A stretch of 22,371 nucleotides of DNA, taken from assembly GCA_019322375.1 (NCBI GenBank), contig JAHWIP010000016.1, forward strand, positions 1 to 22,371, given 5' to 3'. Source of the DNA: Candidatus Woesearchaeota archaeon (GTDB lineage: Archaea; Nanobdellota; Nanobdellia; Woesearchaeales; SM23-78). The notes beneath the pieces are model-generated. The model was given only the letters and a program-made list of their open reading frames with translations. It was not told the origin of the DNA and did no database searches. The translations under genes and the position numbers were made by a program. Numbering within the stretch: position 1 is the stretch's first letter; each line of letters starts with the position of its first letter. Positions 16,898 through 22,371 of the stretch are shown here, piece by piece.

Positions 16898-16915
16898 CGC
16901 ATTCAACTGCAGGGT
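16898..16915 (+). repeat. 3'-flank motif, copy 2
   Basis: CGCATTCAACTGCAGGGT, starting 13 bases after the stop of the S-layer-like gene. It shares 16 of 18 positions with 13577-13594, but lacks the long right arm of copy 1; here only CAAC/GTTG can pair. Confidence 0.45.
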
Positions 16916-16924
16916 TGCTTTTCA

Positions 16925-16933
16925 GTCAGCACA
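16925..16933 (+). repeat. left copy of GTCAGCACA flanking the toxin-antitoxin pair
   Basis: GTCAGCACA, followed by CCATATTTTCC. The right copy at 17456-17464 is followed by the similar TATTATTCTCC. The match is short, so the link may be chance. Confidence 0.3.
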
Positions 16934-16960
16934 CCATATTTTCCGGTTTTTTTCCCGATA

Positions 16961-16970
16961 ACTTTAAATA
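16961..16970 (+). promoter_or_regulatory. TATA box of the toxin-antitoxin operon
   Basis: ACTTTAAATA, centred about 26 bases before 16992. The predicted leader of about 12 bases contains TAGGTGGT, the ribosome binding site for ATG 17004. Confidence 0.45.
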
Positions 16971-17003
16971 CGTGTTTTACTTATTCTTTCTTAGGTGGTA
17001 TTT

Positions 17004-17192
17004 ATGACTGATGCTGGTGTTATGATTTCAAAAGATGAATATGCTTTGCTTAGGCAGAAAGCTGATTTGTTTGATCATATGATTGAAGTTGAGGAATTAA
17101 CCAAAGAGGAACTGGTTAAGGTGAAAAAAGCTTTGAAAGGCCCTTTTATAACAAAGGCTGAGTTTTTAAAGAAGAATCCTGATTTGGCTTGA
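17004..17192 (+). CDS. antitoxin of a RelE-type toxin-antitoxin pair
   Basis: 62 residues from ATG 17004; AGGTGG lies 4-5 bases upstream, which favours it over an in-frame GTG at 16995 that lies inside that site. The N-terminal part (V-M-I-S-K-D-E-Y-A-L-L-R) is the strand-helix pattern of small antitoxins that dimerise and may bind the operator. A central charged helix follows (E-E-L-T-K-E-E-L-V-K-V-K-K), then a C-terminal toxin-binding tail (I-T-K-A-E-F-L-K-K-N-P). Its TGA stop overlaps or nearly touches the toxin start (TTGAAAATG). By family knowledge it neutralises the toxin and represses its own promoter; the exact antitoxin family is not certain. Confidence 0.75.
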   Translation: MTDAGVMISKDEYALLRQKADLFDHMIEVEELTKEELVKVKKALKGPFITKAEFLKKNPDLA

Positions 17193-17194
17193 AA

Positions 17195-17443
17195 ATGTTT
17201 TCTCTTCTTTTTTCTGAAGAATTTGAAAAATCCTTTTCTAAACTGAAAGAAAAAAATCTCAGGAAGCAAATCTGGAAAAAGATTTTAGAATTAGAAAAGA
17301 GAGCTCCTTTAGGCAAGAAGCTAAAAAGGAATCCTTTTTGGTCTATACATATTGGAAAATATAGGGTTATTTACAAGCTGGAAGGCAACCAGATTTGGAT
17401 TGCTGATGTTCTTCAGAGAAAGTTTGATTACAGAGAGTTGTGA
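17195..17443 (+). CDS. RelE/ParE superfamily toxin
   Basis: 82 residues from ATG 17195; a TTG at 17189 overlapping the antitoxin stop would add two residues. The pattern is that of RelE-fold toxins: F-S-E-E-F-E-K-S-F near the N-terminus, two Lys-rich helices, then G-K-Y56-R57-V-I-Y60, I-W-I-A-D-V-L, and a terminal R75-K-F-D-Y79-R. These match the conserved core and the basic and aromatic residues that RelE uses to cut mRNA on the ribosome; a ParE-like gyrase target cannot be excluded. Translation is probably coupled to the antitoxin. It ends 58 bases before the convergent pilin-like operon. Confidence 0.85.
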   Translation: MFSLLFSEEFEKSFSKLKEKNLRKQIWKKILELEKRAPLGKKLKRNPFWSIHIGKYRVIYKLEGNQIWIADVLQRKFDYREL

Positions 17444-17455
17444 TGAATTATTTTT

Positions 17456-17464
17456 GTCAGCACA
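17456..17464 (+). repeat. right copy of GTCAGCACA flanking the toxin-antitoxin pair
   Basis: GTCAGCACA, 13 bases after the toxin stop and just past a TTATTTTT tract that could end its transcript. See the left copy at 16925-16933. Confidence 0.3.
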
Positions 17465-17501
17465 TATTATTCTCCTGCAGAAATAATTTCAGATGCCCCC
17501 C

Positions 17502-17987
17502 TCACTCACACACATCCAGGGTTATTTCTACCTGCCCTGTTTTTGAAGTGAATACTTCAAAGCCCTGAACCTTGTTTCTTGCTGAGTTGCAGTCAAGATT
17601 AACAAAGGACGTGTTTGTTTTTATTATTGAAAAGTTAAAGCTGGTATCCCAGGCAATCAGGGTCTTGTTAAGAATGTTATATATTGTTTTGTTGACTATT
17701 TTGCAGCTGGTCTGGTCGTCCTCACATATCATTAAAGAATACCTGTTTGAGCAGTCTATTATCAGCTGTGTTAAGGAATGGTTGTAGCACTCAGGCACAT
17801 GGGTGTTGCTCATGGCTATTAACATGTTGGTTGCTATCTCTTTGTTCAAGTATCTTTTCTGAACATTGGTGGGCGGGCGGGTAATCCTGTACACTGTAAA
17901 GATTAAAAGCCCTGTTATCACTATAACCACGATTATTATCAAGCCTATCATTTCCAGCTGAGCTTTTTTATATATTGGCTTATTCAT
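17502..17987 (-). CDS. pilin-like protein, K-K-A-Q-L-E-M-I-G type
   Basis: 161 residues. The N-terminus K7-K-A9 | Q10-L-E-M-I-G-L-I-I-I then an unbroken hydrophobic helix (13-32) looks like an archaeal class III (type IV prepilin) signal, with cleavage expected after Ala9. The outer domain (33-161) has six cysteines (67, 79, 88, 95, 133, 160), probably three disulfides, and several sequons. It is last gene of the operon; its ATG overlaps the preceding stop by 8 bases (ATGAATAA), so it is translationally coupled. It would be a minor pilin or pseudopilin; a simple signal anchor is the alternative, since no prepilin peptidase gene is in view. Confidence 0.72.
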   Translation of the reverse strand: MNKPIYKKAQLEMIGLIIIVVIVITGLLIFTVYRITRPPTNVQKRYLNKEIATNMLIAMSNTHVPECYNHSLTQLIIDCSNRYSLMICEDDQTSCKIVNKTIYNILNKTLIAWDTSFNFSIIKTNTSFVNLDCNSARNKVQGFEVFTSKTGQVEITLDVCE

Positions 17988-18489
17988 ACACCAGCAACTC
18001 CATTATTCCAAAGGCGTTTGTGTCTGTTAAGGGGTTGTATAGATTAACAGGAATAGGAACCTCGTCTGTTGTCAGGGTTCTTCCAGGATTATTATATATA
18101 ACCCATTCTCTTTCCATAGGGTAAACCTCTTTTACTGTAATCTTTGATTTCTTGAGCAAGTCAAAGTAATAGTTAAAAGCATAGCCTTCTTCCTGTTTGC
18201 TCTTCTCCATAAAATCTTCAAAAACCATTATTTTTGTAATGTCAAGGCAGACAAATTCTGTGACTCCTGTCACAGAGCACTCTAGTTCTGGCCAGGAACT
18301 AATCCTGTGAGCCAGTTCTATAACCCTCATGTTTCTCTGCTGCCTGTTATACTCCTTGATATCCTGTTCCTGAAACTTGGAGTAAGCCACAAAGCCAATC
18401 AGAATTATTATTATTATGATAAATATGACAAAAATGGTTTCGCTCATCTGCATCTGGGATTTTTTGTGCATTCTTTTCTTTTTGTTCAT
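17980..18489 (-). CDS. pilin-like protein, K-K-S-Q-M-Q-M-S-E type
   Basis: 169 residues. K9-K-S11 | Q12-M-Q-M-S-E17 followed by an Ile-rich helix (18-36) fits a type IV prepilin-like N-terminus, with Glu near the place of the pilin Glu5. The helix continues as a charged stalk (39-63), as in pilin alpha-1 helices. The outer domain has only two cysteines (71, 81), probably one disulfide. AAAGGA precedes ATG 18489. It is coupled to the next gene by an 8-base overlap and follows the 358-residue gene by 23 bases. Confidence 0.72.
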   Translation of the reverse strand: MNKKKRMHKKSQMQMSETIFVIFIIIIIILIGFVAYSKFQEQDIKEYNRQQRNMRVIELAHRISSWPELECSVTGVTEFVCLDITKIMVFEDFMEKSKQEEGYAFNYYFDLLKKSKITVKEVYPMEREWVIYNNPGRTLTTDEVPIPVNLYNPLTDTNAFGIMELLVYE

Positions 18490-18512
18490 TTTTTTCCTTT
18501 TATTATCTTCAA

Positions 18513-19589
18513 TTAATATATGGGCGCGCAGTCTGTTCTTGCACTGATATTAATCATGTTAAGGGTTCTTAAATCATTAATAGCAGAGAAGATGTTTCTG
18601 AAATTATCCAGGGAAAGCTCTTTTTTCTCTGCGCCTTGCTTGATGCTTTCAAAATGTTCCTGTGCACTGTAAGGCTGGCCAGCATAATAAACCTGGCAAA
18701 AATCATTAGAGTTTTCATAATATATCTCAAGCATTCTTTTCATGTGCAACTCGCCTAACATTTCGAGTCTCTGCAGCACCTTTCTAAGGTTGCATTCATA
18801 CATGGTTTTATCATGGCTAATAATTCCTCCTAAAGCCAGGTCCAGGGTTAGAAAAGGCGCGCTTTTGCTAAGAACAAAAGCCTCTTGTTCATACCTGTAA
18901 AAATCCAGCACTCCATAATTATTCACAGTTCCTTCTGAAGCATTGATTACAACAGCAAAAATCCTGTCCTGCTTGGCCCTGTTAAAATTATGAAGCCTGG
19001 CCAAGCTGTTTTCATCATTTACATCAAGCACAAATACTGTGCGGTCATAATTCTTGTCAGGATAAGTTGCCAGGATATCAGGGCTGATTGCAGCAGTGGT
19101 TGCATTGTCAGGCATAAGATTATATGTCTGTGTGATTAGGCCAGAATCCCCTACAAAAACATACTCAATGTCCTTGTTAGTCACATATACCAAAGGCATA
19201 ACTCTGAAAGGCGCTTCAAAAACACGCGTAAGGATTACCAGTTCCCTGCCATCCAGTTCAGAAGGCGAGAAAAGAGCATTATAATCATACCTGCTGTACT
19301 TAAAAGCTTCCTCAACAAAGTACTCAGAAATTTCATCACAAGAAAAAATTATTTTCTGATTAAAAAACAGGGTTTTCTGGGTGTCTCCTGCAGCCAGGCT
19401 CACCTTTAACACAGAGTCAATCTCCTCTGTCCGCTTCTGGGCTGTTATGCCTTCTTCACCAGCAAGGCCGTTGACTATAAGGCTAATAAAAAATCCTAGA
19501 ATAACAGCCCCTCCTATGAGTACAAACAGCCAGTTGAATTGAAGAGCAAAGCCTTTTTTGCCCTGGCAGGGTCTGTTAATCTTAGCCAT
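18513..19589 (-). CDS. large pilin-like protein, K-K-G-F-A-L-Q-F-N-W type
   Basis: 358 residues, the largest of the four. K11-K-G13 | F14-A-L-Q-F-N-W-L-F-V-L-I-G-G then hydrophobic to about 40. The polar sequence F-A-L-Q-F-N just before the helix is unusual for bacterial pilins. The outer part has four cysteines, one at 84 (F-S-C-D-E) and three in the C-terminal third (Y-E-C-N, D-F-C-Q, T-D-C-A), and mixed alpha/beta character. I recognise no enzymatic motif. GGTGA lies 6 bases before ATG 19589. Its size relative to its three neighbours parallels GspK among the minor pseudopilins of type II secretion; that is analogy, not homology. Confidence 0.72.
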   Translation of the reverse strand: MAKINRPCQGKKGFALQFNWLFVLIGGAVILGFFISLIVNGLAGEEGITAQKRTEEIDSVLKVSLAAGDTQKTLFFNQKIIFSCDEISEYFVEEAFKYSRYDYNALFSPSELDGRELVILTRVFEAPFRVMPLVYVTNKDIEYVFVGDSGLITQTYNLMPDNATTAAISPDILATYPDKNYDRTVFVLDVNDENSLARLHNFNRAKQDRIFAVVINASEGTVNNYGVLDFYRYEQEAFVLSKSAPFLTLDLALGGIISHDKTMYECNLRKVLQRLEMLGELHMKRMLEIYYENSNDFCQVYYAGQPYSAQEHFESIKQGAEKKELSLDNFRNIFSAINDLRTLNMINISARTDCAPIY

Positions 19590-19606
19590 TTAATTTCACC
19601 ATAAAG

Positions 19607-19638
19607 ATTTAATTCTTCCAAGCATTTAATTCTTCCAA
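19607..19638 (-). repeat. tandem 15-base duplication over a gene end
   Basis: Two exact copies of ATTTAATTCTTCCAA (plus strand, 19607-19621 and 19624-19638), period 17. The upstream copy carries the last codons W-K-N and the TAA stop of the 197-residue gene; the other repeats that end in the spacer, so it looks like a recent slippage duplication. Confidence 0.75.
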
Positions 19639-20219
19639 ACAGATTCTATCTGGGTTTTTCTTCCAAGACCTGTGAACAAGAACTTGAAGTCGCCCCCTCT
19701 GACTTTAAAGCATTTAAAAGGATAGTCTCCTTGCTCCCCTGCCTGAGCCTTTTTTAAGCTTATCTTGTCTGAATAAGGAGGTGAAAACTTGGGTGTTTCT
19801 GTGAATTCCCCTTTAAAAAAAATGTTTGCTGTGCAGTCCATCACATTGGTCTTTATCACTTCATCATCAGGCAGGCTCTCATAAGTAGGACCATAAGGCT
19901 CGCAAAAAGCTGAATCAGCAAAACACACTTCCTCTATGTCGCAAGGCGCCTTAAGAACTTCTTCACGAACAGAACCTTTATTAGAGAACTCATCAATAAA
20001 ACCATAAAGACTTTTCTCAAAGCTTATTCTCTGCTGTTGACACCCAGCCTTAATAATGCTCATAATTCCTTTATAACCAAAAAGAATGATTGCTCCTACT
20101 ACAAGAAGGATTACCAAGTAAGTGAATACATGGCTTATCTGAGCTTTTCTTCCCAATGTCTTTGATATCTTTAATCTCTTTGATGTCTTCAATCTCTTCA
20201 ATTTCTTTAATCTCTTCAA
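19626..20219 (-). CDS. pilin-like protein, R-K-A-Q-I-S-H-V-F type
   Basis: 197 residues from TTG 20219. The first 22 residues are an imperfect basic repeat (K-R-L-K, K-L-K-R-L-K, S-K-R-L-K), followed by G-R-K-A26 | Q27-I-S-H-V-F-T-Y and a hydrophobic helix (31-48), so cleavage is expected after Ala26. The outer domain has six cysteines (60, 93, 99, 106, 129, 170). Start choice: AGGTGAG lies 6 bases upstream and overlaps the previous gene's stop; TTG codons in the repeat at residues 7 and 10 are weaker options. The end of the gene is duplicated in the spacer. It is first of the pilin-like quartet. Confidence 0.72.
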   Translation of the reverse strand: MKRLKKLKRLKTSKRLKISKTLGRKAQISHVFTYLVILLVVGAIILFGYKGIMSIIKAGCQQQRISFEKSLYGFIDEFSNKGSVREEVLKAPCDIEEVCFADSAFCEPYGPTYESLPDDEVIKTNVMDCTANIFFKGEFTETPKFSPPYSDKISLKKAQAGEQGDYPFKCFKVRGGDFKFLFTGLGRKTQIESVWKN

Positions 20220-20225
20220 TAATTT

Positions 20226-20232
20226 CTCACCT
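20226..20232 (-). promoter_or_regulatory. ribosome binding site AGGTGAG deciding a TTG start
   Basis: It overlaps the TGA stop of the Cys-rich gene and stands 6 bases before TTG 20219, indicating translation coupled across the junction. Confidence 0.6.
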
Positions 20233-22371
20233 TTTTGCCTGTTTTATCTGCTTCTCCTTGCCGCCCTTCTTCTTTTTATAAGACTCTGATAATTCTTTTA
20301 GTTTTTCAAAAGCCTCTGCTTGTTCAGGAGCAGTGCCTGTTGCTGGTTTTGCTCCTGGAACAGACTTGCCTTTGCCTAGCCCGGGTTTTGCTGGCACTGG
20401 TTTGCCAGGCTTTTTTCCTTTGCCAAGCCTTGACAAAGGAATAAACTCCTCAGATGGTTTTTTCTCCAATGGTTTTGCAGTTTTTTCTCCCTGCACAGGC
20501 TTGCCAGGTGTCTTTGGTAAAGCTCCTGCCTCTTTAGCCTTAACCTTAGACTCGTCTGCTTTTGTCCCAAAACCTTTTAATAAACTCTTTCTGGCTGCTT
20601 TTTTCTGAGCAGTACGCTTAGCAAACCCTCCTCTTCTTGCAAGCCCAGGTCTTGGTTGAGGCCTTCTTACTCCTCCTGGCAGCAGCCTTGCTGGTCCAGG
20701 CTTCTGGCCTGGCACTAGTCTTTGACCAGGCATAGGTCTTTGACCTGGCATAGCTCTTGGCTGAGCAGCTATTTTTTGCTGGGGCACAAGCATTTTTCTT
20801 GAATAAACAAGAAATCCTGCACTGCCAAGCATTAATAATAATCCAAGGATTAAAAAAATGATTTGAAAAGTGTGTTTCTTGTCAGGCAAAGGATCATTAG
20901 GGTCATTAGGATCTGTGCCGTCAATGGATTCATCAAGATTAGAATGCCCGTCCCTGTCAGGGTCATCATCACCATCATAATATTCTATCCCTCCAAAATG
21001 AGTCTCCTCCCACCAATCAGGGAGGTTATCATTGTCTTCATCCTTGTTTTTATCCATGGTGCATATGCCTGCTTCACAATAACCAGACTTGCAATCATTA
21101 GGAGAAATACATCCAAGCCCATTGCCGCACTTCTCAGAGCAGCCACCGCCGCAGTCAACATCTGTTTCATCACCATTCATAATCCCGTCATCACAACTAG
21201 GAAGAGCGCACAAGTTTGAGAAATCATTACAGAACAAGCCTTCCTGGCAGTCATAATCTATATTGCACTTCTTGTCAACAGGACAACCAGGACAGTCTCC
21301 TCCGCAATCAACATCTGATTCCAAGCCATTCTTTACATTATCAGTGCAGGTTGCCTCCTTGCATAAATTGTTTATACAATAATTTGAAATACAATCAGCA
21401 TTCACCTTGCACCTGTCACCGTTTTGACAAGCAGGACAAACCATGCCTCCGCAGTTAAGATCTGTTTCATCGCCGTCTGTTTTATTATTATTACAAGTAG
21501 TGGTGTTTCCAAGGGTGCAGCCAGTAGAATCTAAGTTGCAATTATCATTGCACACAAGAATTCCTCCTGTAAATGCACTAAAGTTGGTGCAGCTAAGCCC
21601 TGCAAGATTAGTGCCATCACAAGCTTCATAACCAGTGACTTTTCCATCACCGCAAAAATCTGTTTCTTTATCAATACAAGCATCAGTATCAAACTCGCAA
21701 TCCTCACACTTTAAAGTGCCTCCAATAAAATAACTGCTAATATCAGGGCACTCTCTGCCCTCAACACCGCTGTCGCACTGCTCACCCACAGAAACAACAC
21801 CATCACCGCAGTAACCAGCAGTCGGGCCTACACAATCATCTGTGTCATAAGAACAGTTATCACACTCAAGGCTTCCGCTGGTAAAATCATCACTAAGATC
21901 AGAGCAGTCCACATCACCAACACCAAGCTTGTCATCACAATGCTCACCAGCAGTTACTTTGCCGTCACCGCAAAAATTAACCATGGCAAGACAGCCTGAT
22001 AAATCAATTTCACAATCAGGAGAAGAGCATCGCACAATCCCTCCTAAAAACCTGGAGGAATCATATTCCTGGCAAGGAGTTCCGTGTATGCCTCCTGCTT
22101 TATTAGGGTCGCATGTTTCTCCTGGTTCTAAGTTGCCGTTCCCGCAAACAGGAATAATGTTAACATCACACTCAGTATAATCAAAAGTGCAGTAACCAGA
22201 ACAATCCAGGTCTCCGGCTACATAATCATCAAAATCAGTGCATTCCTTGCCATCCAAATCATTAGTATCGCACTGCTCATTAAAACCAGCATCATTAGGA
22301 CTCTGAACAACACCATCACCACAAACACTCACACCACCAGAACAACCAGACTTATCCAACAAACAAACAGA
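20227..22371 (-). CDS. Cys-rich repeat membrane protein with long basic cytosolic tail, 5' end outside window
   Basis: At least 714 residues; the frame runs off the window edge. Numbered from an internal TTG at 22362: five repeats of the form CGDG...GE.CD...C...G.L.C..C..D...C (about 14-64, 73-124, 131-177, 185-229, 237-282) plus the end of a sixth; three repeats of a second form with D-C-G-G (290-334, 339-385, 390-434); Asp-rich calcium loops (437-490, D-x-D-x-D style); a transmembrane helix (499-521); and a 190-residue cytosolic tail rich in Pro, Gly, Lys and Arg, with M-P-G-Q and V-P-G-Q repeats near 538-552 and a charged helix at the end (678-711). Similar Cys repeats are common in surface proteins of myxobacteria and DPANN archaea. 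It leads the pilin-like quartet by overlapping signals. Probably an adhesin or structural surface protein tied to the cytosol; no enzymatic motif seen. Confidence 0.8.
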   Translation of the reverse strand, partial: SVCLLDKSGCSGGVSVCGDGVVQSPNDAGFNEQCDTNDLDGKECTDFDDYVAGDLDCSGYCTFDYTECDVNIIPVCGNGNLEPGETCDPNKAGGIHGTPCQEYDSSRFLGGIVRCSSPDCEIDLSGCLAMVNFCGDGKVTAGEHCDDKLGVGDVDCSDLSDDFTSGSLECDNCSYDTDDCVGPTAGYCGDGVVSVGEQCDSGVEGRECPDISSYFIGGTLKCEDCEFDTDACIDKETDFCGDGKVTGYEACDGTNLAGLSCTNFSAFTGGILVCNDNCNLDSTGCTLGNTTTCNNNKTDGDETDLNCGGMVCPACQNGDRCKVNADCISNYCINNLCKEATCTDNVKNGLESDVDCGGDCPGCPVDKKCNIDYDCQEGLFCNDFSNLCALPSCDDGIMNGDETDVDCGGGCSEKCGNGLGCISPNDCKSGYCEAGICTMDKNKDEDNDNLPDWWEETHFGGIEYYDGDDDPDRDGHSNLDESIDGTDPNDPNDPLPDKKHTFQIIFLILGLLLMLGSAGFLVYSRKMLVPQQKIAAQPRAMPGQRPMPGQRLVPGQKPGPARLLPGGVRRPQPRPGLARRGGFAKRTAQKKAARKSLLKGFGTKADESKVKAKEAGALPKTPGKPVQGEKTAKPLEKKPSEEFIPLSRLGKGKKPGKPVPAKPGLGKGKSVPGAKPATGTAPEQAEAFEKLKELSESYKKKKGGKEKQIKQAKR

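Noticed and set aside
17444..17501. Possible strong bidirectional terminator between convergent units
   Set aside because: There is a short TTATTTTT tract on the plus strand but no stable hairpin and no comparable T-run for the minus-strand operon; support too weak for a separate feature.
20333..20608. Plus-strand frame of 91 codons rich in Pro, Gly and Phe
   Set aside because: It is the reverse reading of the Pro/Gly/Lys-rich tail of the Cys-rich protein; no start signal.

Overview
The window looks like a chromosomal segment of a small-genome DPANN archaeon, most like the Woesearchaeota/Pacearchaeota group; this placement is an inference. The sequence supports it with AT-rich DNA, archaeal TATA boxes about 26 bases upstream of starts, strong GGAGGTG-type ribosome binding sites often used with TTG starts, and very large secreted proteins crowded with N-x-S/T sequons. 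It also has prepilin-like N-termini of the K-K/R-A-Q type and Cys-rich CGDG repeats joined to calcium-binding loops. The standard code fits throughout. I see no tRNA, rRNA, CRISPR array or transposase, and no gene-free stretch longer than about 160 bases.

Layout. (1) 1-1307, minus: 3'-truncated, membrane-anchored protein with several thioredoxin-like modules facing outward. (2) 1451-8706, minus: a tight four-gene secreted cassette, transcribed DUF2341-type surface protein, subtilisin-like protease, small four-helix membrane protein, metzincin-type zinc protease with Ig/CARDB-like repeats. (3) 8863-11881, minus: an ABC exporter pair whose permease carries a roughly 320-residue coiled-coil ectodomain; the ATPase appears to be translated from a leaderless mRNA. 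(4) 11939-13548: a small unknown gene (minus) divergent from yjbQ and a 236-residue unknown protein (plus) that may be a distant cyclodipeptide-synthase-like protein. (5) 13690-16884, plus: a 1064-residue S-layer-like anchored glycoprotein. (6) 17004-17443, plus: a RelE-type toxin-antitoxin pair. (7) 17502-22371, minus: an operon of a Cys-rich membrane protein with a long basic cytosolic tail followed by four different pilin-like proteins (197, 358, 169 and 161 residues).

Taken together, most of the window is cell-envelope biology: secreted proteases, a surface-layer candidate, Cys-rich adhesin-like proteins, a disulfide/thiol protein that could serve them, an ABC exporter and a pilin-like assembly. 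The strongest candidate for an undescribed system is the pilin-like quartet with its Cys-rich partner (17502-22371). It resembles, in one-large-plus-three-small composition, the minor-pseudopilin tip complexes of type II secretion, but shows no obvious bacterial homologue. The second is the two-protease secreted cassette (1451-8706).
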